From Thermoleophilaceae bacterium (GTDB lineage: Bacteria > Actinomycetota > Thermoleophilia > Solirubrobacterales > Thermoleophilaceae), in the NCBI GenBank assembly GCA_040901445.1, contig JBBDYQ010000015.1, forward strand, positions 248,001-312,000: DNA of 64,000 bases, written 5' to 3'. Positions 25,916 to 33,736 of this stretch are shown here, piece by piece (positions within the stretch are counted from its first letter, which is position 1; the number at the start of each line of letters is the position of its first letter). The translations under genes were made by a program, and so were the position numbers. The notes below the pieces were generated by a model. That model saw only the letters and a program-made list of their open reading frames with translations. It had not been told where the DNA came from and did not search any database.

Positions 25916-26682
25916 CAGAGCATGCTGCTGCCGCCGTTGACGCTGATCACCTGACCGGTCACGAAGCCCGCTCCCTCGGAGGCCAGGAAGCAGACCACGT
26001 CGGCCACCTCTTCGAGGGTGGCGGGCCGGCCCGCCGGGATCGTGCCGATCGTCTGGTTGAGGGCCTGCTTCATCGGCGCCGGGAGCTGGTCGCCGGCGGC
26101 CATCGCCTCCTTCACCTCGGCGGTGGCCACGATCGAGGGCGCCACGCAGTTCACCGTGATGCCGTTGGGTGCGAACTCGCGCGCGAGCCCCGTGGTCAGC
26201 CCGTGCACGCCGCCCTTCGCGCCGTTGTACATCGCGTGCCACCAGAGCCCGTTGCGGACCGACTCGGCGCCGAGGTTCACGATCCGCCCCCCGGATTGCT
26301 CTACCATCGCCGGCAGCACCGCCCGGCAGCAGTGGATCGTCGTCAGCAGGTTGCGCGAGAGCGTCTCCTGGATCGAGTTCTCGTCGTGCTGGAGGAAGGG
26401 CCGGATCACGCCGCCGCCGGCGTTGTTCACCAGCGCGTCCACCCGGCCGAAGCGCTCCAGTGCGGCCTTCACCAGCGCCTCTGCCCCGTCGAAGCGCGAG
26501 AGGTCTGCCGGGTGGCCCAGCACACGGTCCTCGGAGGGCGCGATCTCCGCGGCCGTCGTGTCGATCGCCTCCGCGTCCACGTCGCAGACCACCACGTTCG
26601 CGCCGTCGGCGAGGAAGCGCTCGGCGATCGCGCGCCCGATGTTGCGGGCGGCCCCCGTGACCACGGCGACGCGGGCAGTCAC
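25915..26682 (-). CDS. Short-chain dehydrogenase/reductase (probable dihydrodiol dehydrogenase)
   Basis: The GTG at 26682 overlaps the Rieske alpha stop by 4 bases and gives 255 residues. The NAD-binding motif TGAARNIGRAIA, NNAGGG, and the catalytic Tyr-x-x-x-Lys in MYNGAKGG are visible, with a C-terminal VTGQVISVNGGSS typical of classical SDRs. Sitting between the dioxygenase alpha and beta genes, it most likely oxidises the cis-dihydrodiol to a catechol, the step between the dioxygenase and the extradiol enzyme. A role on another hydroxyl group is possible. Confidence 0.85.
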   Translation of the reverse strand: MTARVAVVTGAARNIGRAIAERFLADGANVVVCDVDAEAIDTTAAEIAPSEDRVLGHPADLSRFDGAEALVKAALERFGRVDALVNNAGGGVIRPFLQHDENSIQETLSRNLLTTIHCCRAVLPAMVEQSGGRIVNLGAESVRNGLWWHAMYNGAKGGVHGLTTGLAREFAPNGITVNCVAPSIVATAEVKEAMAAGDQLPAPMKQALNQTIGTIPAGRPATLEEVADVVCFLASEGAGFVTGQVISVNGGSSML

Positions 26683-27998
26683 GACGCCGCCTCCGCCTCG
26701 ACCTTGACCGGAGCGTCGTCCCAGTCGCTCCGGGTCTGCTCCTGCATCTGCGCGGCCCACTGACGCCAGAAGGTGCGCATCTGGAGCTCGTCGTCGGTCT
26801 GCGCCTCACGTACCATGCCGCGAGAGATGTCGTTCCACTGCTCGCCGCCCGAGTTGAAGCCGATCTGACAGGACTCGAGCGCCTCCACGTCGTCCGGCGT
26901 GGCCAGCCCGCCGGGGCCGAAGAATTCGAGGAAGTTGTGGAGGCGTGCCTGGAGCCGAACGCCCTCCTCCTCCTCCGGGGCGAGCGCCCACGCCGTGATC
27001 TCCATGAAGTCCGGCTCGAGCGGGTTGAAGGTCCGCACGATCACCGAGACCAGGTCGTTGAGCACCAGGTTGGGGTAGATCAGGATGTTGCGGTTGAGCT
27101 GGCCGATCCGGTCCGCGCGCTCCTCGCCGTAGCGCTCCACGAGCTTGCCCTTCACCTGCTCGACCTCGGCCTTGCTCTCGTCGCCCATCATCGGCACCCA
27201 GCGCGCCACGGGGCGCCCTTGCGGCGCCCAGTACTCGATCGCGGCGTGACCGTTCCCGAGCGAGTGCGCGCGGCCCTCGAGCATCCGCCCTTCCTCGAGT
27301 TCCACGCCGCCCGCCCCGAGCAGGTACTGCACGTAGGTCTGGTGCGTGGGCACGCCGTGGTAGCCGTCCACGCTGTTCTCGGCCAACAGCTTCCAGTTGG
27401 CGCGCGTGCTGTAGTGATGGGTGCCCTCCACCACCCGCATCCGGCCGTCCAGCGACTGGTCACAGACCAGGTCGATGTACTCCTTGGCACCGGCGAGCCA
27501 GTCGTCCAGCGCCATGATCCCCGGCCAGAAGCTCACGAACCAGAAGCCGCGATAGCCCTCCAGGCGGGGCACGGGCGTGAGGCCTCGCTCCTTCTTGTCG
27601 AAGGCGCTGCCGCCGTAGCCGTCCTTCGCCGGCATGCCCACGAGCTCGCCGCGCGTGTTGAACGTCCACGCGTGGTAGAAGCACTGGAACACCTTCGCGT
27701 TGCCCTGGTCCCGCCGGCAGACGATCGCTCCCCGATGCGGGCAGGTGTTGTGAAAGGCTCGAATCTCGCCGTCGTCGCTACGCAGGAACATGATCGAACG
27801 GCCGAGCAGGCGTCGGCGACGGTAGTCGCCCGGATCGGCGACCTCCGACTCGTGCCCCAGATAGAGCCAGCTGCGCCCGAACACACGCTCCCGCTCGAGC
27901 TGAAGGAACTCGGGGGAGGTCATCGTCGAGCGGTGGACCCTGAAGATCCCACCCTCGCGATCGTCCTGGATCAGCTCGCTGAGCTCCGGGGTCGGCAT
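26679..27998 (-). CDS. Rieske-type aromatic-ring-hydroxylating dioxygenase, alpha subunit
   Basis: This is a 439-residue alpha subunit. The Rieske cluster ligands are Cys86, His88, Cys106 and His109 (NTCPHRG and CFYHAW). The mononuclear iron site is ENSVDGYHGVPTH with Asp211, His214 and His219. With the beta subunit at 25412 it forms a dioxygenase that adds O2 across an aromatic ring. Such enzymes need a ferredoxin and reductase for electrons; neither is encoded in this window. The start at 27998 lies 7 bases after the extradiol dioxygenase stop. Confidence 0.93.
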   Translation of the reverse strand: MPTPELSELIQDDREGGIFRVHRSTMTSPEFLQLERERVFGRSWLYLGHESEVADPGDYRRRRLLGRSIMFLRSDDGEIRAFHNTCPHRGAIVCRRDQGNAKVFQCFYHAWTFNTRGELVGMPAKDGYGGSAFDKKERGLTPVPRLEGYRGFWFVSFWPGIMALDDWLAGAKEYIDLVCDQSLDGRMRVVEGTHHYSTRANWKLLAENSVDGYHGVPTHQTYVQYLLGAGGVELEEGRMLEGRAHSLGNGHAAIEYWAPQGRPVARWVPMMGDESKAEVEQVKGKLVERYGEERADRIGQLNRNILIYPNLVLNDLVSVIVRTFNPLEPDFMEITAWALAPEEEEGVRLQARLHNFLEFFGPGGLATPDDVEALESCQIGFNSGGEQWNDISRGMVREAQTDDELQMRTFWRQWAAQMQEQTRSDWDDAPVKVEAEAAS

Positions 27999-28005
27999 CC
28001 GGCCC

Positions 28006-28977
28006 TCAGGTCTTGGCGCCGGCCATGAGATCGCGGGAGACGATCGTGCCGCTGATGAAGTCCTCCGACATCTGGGAGGTGCCCCACTCGTCCCCTATCC
28101 CGGCGAGAATCAGGTCACCGTCCCATCTCGTGGCCTCCCAGTCGGGGTCGAAGATCAGAAGGCCGCCGGTCCAGACCTCGATTCGATTGCCGGACGGTTC
28201 CTTCCAGTAGAGGGCGGTGGCGCTGCTCGTGCCGTGGCGCGCCGGGCCGAAGTCGAGCTTGTACCCCTGGTCCACGAGCATGCTGGCCCCGTTCAGCAAC
28301 GAATCCGGCGACTCCGCGTAGTACGCGAGGTGGTGCAGCGCCGGGCCGTCGGTGGCGCCGAGCCTGCCCACCGCGATCTCGTGCGCGATGTTGGTGCGGC
28401 TCATCCACGACCCGATTCGGCTTCCGTCCGGCGCCTCACCGTAGTAGCGATGTTGGATGCCGAGCGCGTCGGTCAGGAACTCCTGCTCGGCCCGCGGGTC
28501 CAGCACGCCGAGGGTCACGTGGTCGAAGCGCCTCGGCACGATGCCGCGCGTCCCGATCCTCGATGGATGGCTCGGGAACCTGGACGCCCGCTCCGGAGGC
28601 GCCACGAAGTACTCGACCTCCCAGTAGAGCTCGAACGGCAGCCCGCCCGGGGTCAGAAAGCGCAGCCCCTCCCCGTGGCCGCGCCCCTCGTGCGCGTCGC
28701 CCCAGCTCGTCGCGATGCCGCGGGCGTTCAGGTCGCGCTCGATCTCCTCCACCTCCGCCCTGGTTTCCACCCGCCAGCCCACGTGCCCCAGCCCCGACTC
28801 GGGCGCCTCGGTGAGCACGAGCGTGTGGTGGTCGCGGTCCTGCCACGCCCGCAGGTACGCCCGGTCACCCTCCTGGGCTGAAAGCTGGAGGCCCATGATC
28901 TCGGTGAAGTGCTCGATGGAGGCGGCGAGGTTCGAGACCAGCAGCTCCACGTGGCCGATATGTGAGACGGTCGCCAA
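28006..28977 (-). CDS. Extradiol (catechol 2,3-type) dioxygenase, VOC superfamily
   Basis: The TTG at 28977 has AGGAGG about 6 bases upstream and no competing ATG, so a TTG start is well supported; 323 residues. Two VOC modules are present. The second holds the iron ligands: His153 in FDHVTLGV, His215/216 in LHHLAYY and Glu267 in NRIEVWTGG. It cleaves a catechol next to one hydroxyl, giving the meta-cleavage product for the hydrolase encoded four genes on. It is the first gene of the 28977-to-23374 operon. Confidence 0.9.
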   Translation of the reverse strand: MATVSHIGHVELLVSNLAASIEHFTEIMGLQLSAQEGDRAYLRAWQDRDHHTLVLTEAPESGLGHVGWRVETRAEVEEIERDLNARGIATSWGDAHEGRGHGEGLRFLTPGGLPFELYWEVEYFVAPPERASRFPSHPSRIGTRGIVPRRFDHVTLGVLDPRAEQEFLTDALGIQHRYYGEAPDGSRIGSWMSRTNIAHEIAVGRLGATDGPALHHLAYYAESPDSLLNGASMLVDQGYKLDFGPARHGTSSATALYWKEPSGNRIEVWTGGLLIFDPDWEATRWDGDLILAGIGDEWGTSQMSEDFISGTIVSRDLMAGAKT

Positions 28978-29067
28978 AGGCCCTCCTGGAAACGGGCGTG
29001 TTCGGGTAGCTTCGAAGGATGCAGCGCTCGCCCGGGCCGGACAAACCCCGTCCGCTTATGCGGGAAG

Positions 29068-29898
29068 CTACTGCGTGTCGGCCAGGCGGTCCGCGTACAC
29101 GGCCCGGACCGCCTGATCGGCCTCCAGGAAGGCCCGATCCGCGCCGAAGGTGCGCACCAGCCGCTCGCGTGCGCCGCGCGGCAGCATCCCCATCGTCCGG
29201 ATGGCCACGCCCGCCCGCCGTGGCACGAACACCTCGAAGCGCGGCCGCTCGAGTGTCCGGCGGATCGCCTTTGCCACGCGCTCCGGCTCCACCGGGGGGA
29301 TCCCGCGCGGCCTGACGCCGGCGGCCAGCTCGGTCGCCACGGTGGCCGGCATCACGCAGGAGATCTCGATGCCGCTGTCCCTGAGCTCGCTCCGCAGCGC
29401 CTCGCTCAGGCCCACCACGCCGTGCTTGGTTGCGCTGTACGTCACGGCGCCGGGCAGGCCCACCTTGCCGGCGCTTGAGGCCACGTTGACGATGTGGCCG
29501 CGCCCCCGCGGCAGCATCCGCTCGAGCGCGAGCCGGCAGCCGACGATCACGCCGCGCAAGTTGACGTCGACGATTCGGTTGGACAGTCCGGGATCCTCGG
29601 CCGCGAAGTGGCCGAGCGGCATGATGCCTGCGTTGTTGACGAGCACGTCGAGCGGCCCGAGCTCGCGCTCGACAGCGTCGAGGAAGTCGGCGAACAATCC
29701 GGCGTCGGCCACGTCGAGCCCGAACCCGCGGCAGCCGTCGCCGAGCTCCCGCGCCGCGCGCTCGCTCAGGTCGGGGTCGAGATCGCCGATCGCCATCCGG
29801 AAGCCCCCGGCGACGAGCTCCGCGGCCGTCGCGCGGCCGATGCCCCGGGCGCCGCCGGTGATCGCGACCACTGCGTCGGCCTGTCGGCGCCCGGGCAC
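29068..29898 (-). CDS. Short-chain dehydrogenase/reductase
   Basis: A GTG at 29898 behind GAGGAT gives 276 residues. The cofactor motif AITGGARGIGRATA, NNAGIMPLG and the active-site YSATKHGVVG are complete. The C-terminal extension (RRTMGMLPRGARERL-like tail) matches SDRs annotated as broad-specificity alcohol dehydrogenases in actinobacteria. It is separated from the ring-cleavage operon by 90 bp and has its own strong palindrome 63 bases upstream (29961-29978), so it is probably regulated alone. Substrate unknown. A fragment of a closely similar SDR lies at 51855-52019. Confidence 0.85.
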   Translation of the reverse strand: MPGRRQADAVVAITGGARGIGRATAAELVAGGFRMAIGDLDPDLSERAARELGDGCRGFGLDVADAGLFADFLDAVERELGPLDVLVNNAGIMPLGHFAAEDPGLSNRIVDVNLRGVIVGCRLALERMLPRGRGHIVNVASSAGKVGLPGAVTYSATKHGVVGLSEALRSELRDSGIEISCVMPATVATELAAGVRPRGIPPVEPERVAKAIRRTLERPRFEVFVPRRAGVAIRTMGMLPRGARERLVRTFGADRAFLEADQAVRAVYADRLADTQ

Positions 29899-29960
29899 GA
29901 TCCTCGATCTTACGCCCGCATCGATGGTGCCGGAAGCGGCGTCCCGGGTAACGAGACGCC

Positions 29961-29978
29961 CATATCAGTACTGATATG
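29961..29978. promoter_or_regulatory. Perfect 18-bp palindrome upstream of the SDR gene
   Basis: CATATCAGTACTGATATG is fully self-complementary and unusually AT-rich for this window. It lies 63 bp upstream of the SDR start at 29898. Such sites are typical of TetR-family operators. It is unrelated to the AACCAAYCGATYGGTWGGTT motif, so a second regulator is implied. The TetR gene at 30859-31434 is the nearest candidate. Confidence 0.6.
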
Positions 29979-30031
29979 CGCGTCGCCCTTGCCAGCTCGC
30001 GCTCCACGACGCGCGCCGTCGTGCGCCCGCT

Positions 30032-30658
30032 TCAGCCGCTGCCCTTGAACGCCTGCTCGGCGAGCTCCTTCGGCGTCTTCACGTAGCTGCCGAGGACGCT
30101 CTCGCGCAGCCCCGGGCGGGTAGCCGTCGTGCGCACGTCGAGCACGTGCTCGTGATAGGCGCCCTTCGCCTCCCCCCAGTCGCGGCCGTCGTCGAGCTCG
30201 TGGGGGACGGCGGGCAGGAAGACGTATAGCGACTCCCCGTCGCTGCCCGGCGGGACGAGCGTGCGGTCGAGCAGCGAGTGCATCAGCACGCCCATGGCCA
30301 CCTCAGCCGGTAGCCGCCCGACCATCTCGCGAGCGATGACCATCTCCTTGGCCTGCTCCACCGGCATCCCGAGGCCCATGACCGTGATCATCGGCTCGGA
30401 CGAGCGCGCGCAGTCGAAGCACTCCTCGACCTTGATGTGCTCGATGTCGTGGCTGAGGTTCGTGAGCACCGGAGTGAGGCGCTCCATGACCCAGCCGGGG
30501 TTCAGCCCGTCGGCGTGGAAGGTCGACTGCCCCTTCTGGCACGCGGCCTCGAGCTCCTCGCGCGGACCCTCCCGGCGCGCCTCCGAGAGGTGGTATGCCA
30601 GGGGCGTGACGACGTCCTTGCCGGACTCAAGCGGGCGAGGAACCTCTGGCCGCGGCAT
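30032..30658 (-). pseudogene. Dihydrodipicolinate reductase-like/amine dehydrogenase-like protein lacking its N-terminal NAD domain
   Basis: The 208-residue frame starts at 30658 and contains STFHADGLNPGWVMERLTPV, the pattern after the Rossmann domain in dihydrodipicolinate reductase-like (2,4-diaminopentanoate dehydrogenase-like) proteins of about 350 residues. The expected first 120-130 residues, with the NAD-binding loop, are absent; directly upstream lies a TetR fragment on the opposite strand. The gene is therefore most likely a truncated remnant left by a rearrangement, although the remaining part is open and might still be expressed. Confidence 0.6.
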
Positions 30659-30853
30659 TCGCCGAGGAGCTGGGCGCCGACCGGGGCGACGTGCGCGCGC
30701 ATGATCGCCGCGGCGGCCGTCGCCGTGCTGCTCACATTCGCGCGCTCGCTTGCCTACGGGCCGGATCCCGCCCGCCGGTGGCCGCCTTCCAGGAGCTGCT
30801 CCGCCTGATCGACGCAGGCCTCGGAGCCCTGCCGGGCACGCGCCGGCGGTGAT
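30620..30853 (+). pseudogene. C-terminal remnant of a TetR-family regulator
   Basis: Across two single-base frame changes the plus strand reads EEPLAAAFAEELGADRGDVRA, then MIAAAAVAVLLTFARSLAYG, then VAAFQELLRLIDAGLGALPG and a stop at 30851-30853. This is the typical helical C-terminal pattern of TetR regulators with the Leu/Ala-rich last helices. No DNA-binding domain is present; the 5' side runs into the truncated dehydrogenase on the other strand. I read it as a deletion or inversion scar. Confidence 0.5.
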
Positions 30854-30858
30854 CGTGA

Positions 30859-31434
30859 TCAGCTGTCGAGAACGGAGAGGGAGGCGAGGGTCATGTTCAC
30901 CAGGAGGTCCTCCAGCCCCGGGGTCTCGAAGGCCTCGTCACGCCAGAGGATCACGGAGTTGGTGAGACCCATCGCCGCGCTCGTGACGGTCATCAGCAGG
31001 CCGTAGTCGCAACCCGGCCAGCAGCGCTCGAGCGTCGAGATCCAGCGCTCGCGCAGCTGGTCGAGCCGGCGCCGGATCAACCTTCGGAAGGTCGGCGCCA
31101 GGGCCTTGGCCTCGGCCACGTACACATTCGCGAGGCGGCGGTCGCGCAGCACCTCCCTCACATGGCAGCGGATGATGTGCTCGAGATCCTCGCGGGGATC
31201 GTCGCCGGGCACGCCGATCGCCTCCGTCACGCGGTCGATGCCCTCGAGGCAGAGGGTGGCAAGGATCTCGTCCTTGCTCTTGAAGTGGCTGTAGATCGCC
31301 GGGCCGGTCACGCCGATCCGCTCGCCGATAGCATCCACGCCGGTCCCCGCGAAACCGCGCTCGAAGAACAGCTCGGCGGCCGCCTGGAGGATCTGCCGGT
31401 CGCGCGGGAGGCTCTCGACTTCCAGCTTCGCCAC
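30859..31434 (-). CDS. TetR-family transcriptional regulator
   Basis: This 191-residue regulator starts at a GTG (31434). The helix-turn-helix is at residues about 25-55: FAGTGVDAIGERIGVTGPAI followed by YSHFKSKDEIL. The C-terminal domain (FRRLIRRRLDQLRERWISTL, GLTNSVILWRD) resembles the TetR_C group common in acyl-CoA metabolism regulators of actinobacteria. It is one of two intact TetR genes in the window, and either could bind the shared 20-bp motif or the 29961 palindrome. Upstream is a divergent membrane protein gene. Confidence 0.85.
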   Translation of the reverse strand: MAKLEVESLPRDRQILQAAAELFFERGFAGTGVDAIGERIGVTGPAIYSHFKSKDEILATLCLEGIDRVTEAIGVPGDDPREDLEHIIRCHVREVLRDRRLANVYVAEAKALAPTFRRLIRRRLDQLRERWISTLERCWPGCDYGLLMTVTSAAMGLTNSVILWRDEAFETPGLEDLLVNMTLASLSVLDS

Positions 31435-31539
31435 CCCCAGATCCTAAGGCGGCTCCCGGCCCTCGAGAAAGCCCTGTTCCGGCAAGGGGGACAGCCGTCG
31501 ACGTGCCGGGGCGACTCGGGTTTACTCGGCGCCGAGGCG

Positions 31540-32040
31540 ATGGGAACCATCTCGGCAAGGGTCCAGATGCTCTGCCTGTGGGGCGGGCCCGCCGCCATGC
31601 TGCTCACGATCGTGGGCTTCATCCTCCTGGCCGGGCTGGTGCCTCTGCCCTCGCCGGGCGACAGCGCGCAGGAGATCCGCGACCTCTACCTGGACGACGG
31701 GGACAGGGTGAAGGCCGGGCTGGTGCTCACGATCCTGGCGGGTGCCCTGACGGGGCCGTTCGTGGGTGTGATCTCGGCCCAGATGAAGCGCGTGGAGGGC
31801 GAGTCCTCCCCACTCGCGTATACACAGCTCGGGATGGGCACCCTGGGCGTGCTGCTGTTCGTGATCCCGGCGATGCTGTTGCAGACGGCCGTCGTCCGGG
31901 CCGAGCGCGACCCGGAGCTGATCCTGCTGTTCAGCGACCTGGCCTGGCTTCAGCTCGTCGGGGTGATCTCGTTCGCCATCGTGCAGAACCTCGCGATCGC
32001 CGTGTGCGTGTTCATGAACCGCGAGGAAGCCCTCGAGGCG
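31540..32040 (+). pseudogene. Multi-spanning membrane protein, cut short by an IS110 fragment
   Basis: From the ATG at 31540 the protein shows about four hydrophobic segments (LLTIVGFILLAGLVPL, VLTILAGALTGPFVGVI, GVLLFVIPAMLLQTAV, LVGVISFAIVQNLAIAVCVF). After about 165 residues the frame enters sequence that is antisense to the IS110 transposase. The host protein was probably about 230-250 residues. The junction lies at about 32030-32060. Function unknown. Confidence 0.6.
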
Positions 32041-32619
32041 CTTGGGGCCGAGGCCATGGGCGTCTGGGCGGCTGGGGTAGCGCTGGAGGAAGGCGAGCGC
32101 GATCTGCGAGTCGACGTCGGCGAAGATACGCGCGGCGCCGGGCCAGAAGCAGTCGAGCTGCGGGCGCAGCTGGTTGGCCAGGCCGACGCGCGCTGCGACG
32201 AGGTCCTCGCGCGTGCGCACGAGCGCGCGCAGCGCGAGCGTCTCGTCGCTGGAGGGCGCCAAGGCGGGGAACCGGTGGCTGTCGGTGCGCGCGAGCTCGC
32301 AGAGCACGAAGCTGAAGCTGTCAAAGACATCCGACTTGCCCGCCGCGGCGCGGAAGCGGTCGCATGCCGCCTTGACCTGGTTGGGGTGGATCGCCAGCAC
32401 CCCCAGCCCCGCGGCCAGCAGCCGGCCGACGAGCAGCCCGTCGGGGCGCTCGATCGCGACCAGCTCAACGCGATGCGCGACGAGCACTCCGATCAACGCG
32501 AGCACGCCCGCCTCGTCATGGGCGAAGCGCCGCTGACAGATCAACTCGCCCGACTGGCGCTCGGCGATCCGGACGTCATGCGATTCGCTGGCCCAGTCAA
32601 TCCCGCAGATTGCGCGCAT
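32035..32619 (-). mobile_element. IS110-family transposase, N-terminal fragment
   Basis: From an ATG at 32619 with AAGGAGG upstream, the frame gives the DEDD (RuvC-like) domain of IS110 transposases: ICGIDWA, AIERPDG, and GKSDVFDSFSF followed by ARTD. The homology ends after RYPSRPDAHGLGPKRLEGFL at about 32040, where the sequence becomes the reverse of the membrane protein. The C-terminal Transposase_20 domain with the catalytic Ser is missing, so the element is dead in cis. The start region and the 5' non-coding end appear intact. Confidence 0.75.
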
Positions 32620-32918
32620 GCGCGGTCCTCCTTAGTCGAGGTCACCTTGACGGTGGGCGACCGCGAGGTACCGTGGCGAGTGCTCATAGGCAGGCCCTCA
32701 GGGGGGCAACGCCCTGTTGTCGCTCTGGGTGCCTCTCACCGCCGGGAGGGGCGGGTCTCACACGGGACGTCTCAGCGGCAAGCGAACGAGGCCCTCTCCC
32801 GGCGGTGGTCAGCCCTATGCGCTGAGCAGTCTCAAGCCTCGCCTGGCCTGCGGCCAGGCTCGGACAAGATCAACTCTCCAACTTGGGAGAACAACCTCCC
32901 GAGAACCAAGGTTGGCCT
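32620..32918. other. Non-coding region upstream of the IS110 fragment, with stem-loops
   Basis: No protein-coding frame was recognised. A 12-bp inverted repeat pairs 32737-32748 (CACCGCCGGGAG) with 32796-32807, and an 8-bp hairpin GCCTGGCC-TGC-GGCCAGGC lies at 32841-32859. In IS110-group elements the bridge RNA is transcribed from the non-coding end next to the transposase, so this is where one would lie. The exact element boundary was not found. The last 40 bases hold the promoter/leader of the gene at 32919. Confidence 0.35.
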
Positions 32919-33736
32919 ATGAGCGAACCCCCGTACAGCCGCGATGAGCTGCTCGCCTGCTACATCGCCGGCCAGCTCGAGAACGGCGACCGGGTCTTCG
33001 TCGGCGCGAACCTGCCGGTGCCGCGCGGAGGGAACCTGCTCGCGCACCTGACCGACGGTCCAGACATCAAGGTCTCCATCGGGCTTGTCACGACGAACAT
33101 GCTCGCCGAACTAAGGCTCGAGCCATTCAAGTTCTCAACCGACTACCGAATGTCGCGGTTCGCGGAAGCGTTCGTGATACACAACGACATCTTCGACGCG
33201 CCACGCAAGGTGTCCGACATCTTCTTCGTCGGCGGCGTCCAGGTCGACCGCTACGGGAACACGAACCTGATCGGCCTCGCCGACGAGTCCGGCGGCCTCC
33301 GCCTGCGCGGCCCCGGGTCGTTGGGGACCGCTTCGATGGCGTACTACGCCAAGCGCTACTACATCTACGTGCCCAGGCACGCCGCGGGCGTGTTCGTCGA
33401 GCGCTGCGACTACATCTCGGTCTTCGGCCACGGGGAGGGCGGCGACCATCGCGTCCGGCTCGGGCTCAATCGGTTCAACGCCGAGCCGACGGCGGTGATC
33501 ACGCCACTCGCGATCCTCGATTTTCGAGACCGCCGACCGTCGGATGCGCCTGCAGAGCGTTCATCCCGGCGTCGAGCCCGACCCGTGCAGGCGCGGCCAC
33601 CGGATTCGAACTCGTGATCCCGGATCAGGTAGCCCACACTCCCGCCCCGACGAGCGAGCAGCTCCGGCTCCTGCGCGAGCGGATCGACCAGGAGGGGTTC
33701 CTGCGGGCGCCCGAACCAAAGGAGGGATTCACATGA
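32919..33736 (+). pseudogene. CoA-transferase beta subunit (IpdB-like), third copy, frameshifted
   Basis: From the ATG at 32919 (MSEPPYSRDELLACYIAG) about 200 residues match the intact ipdB at 15657 closely (VFVGANLPVPRGGNLLAHL, GGVQVDRYGNTNLIG, ERCDYISVFGHG). At 33521-33524 an extra T in a TTTT run shifts the frame after AILDF; the conserved RMRLQSVHPG continues in the next frame, a second shift near 33585-33595 follows, and the tail ending EGF-T stops at the TGA at 33734-33736. That stop overlaps the next start as ATGA, so the intact ancestor was cotranslated with the FAD gene. Read as is, the protein ends at 33617 with a wrong C-terminus. No alpha subunit is adjacent. Confidence 0.8.

Noticed and set aside
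32870-32918. Possible fifth copy of the 20-bp operator near CCAAGGTTGG before the IpdB-like copy
   Set aside because: Only the outer CCAA/TTGG bases agree; the central YCGATY is absent and symmetry is poor.
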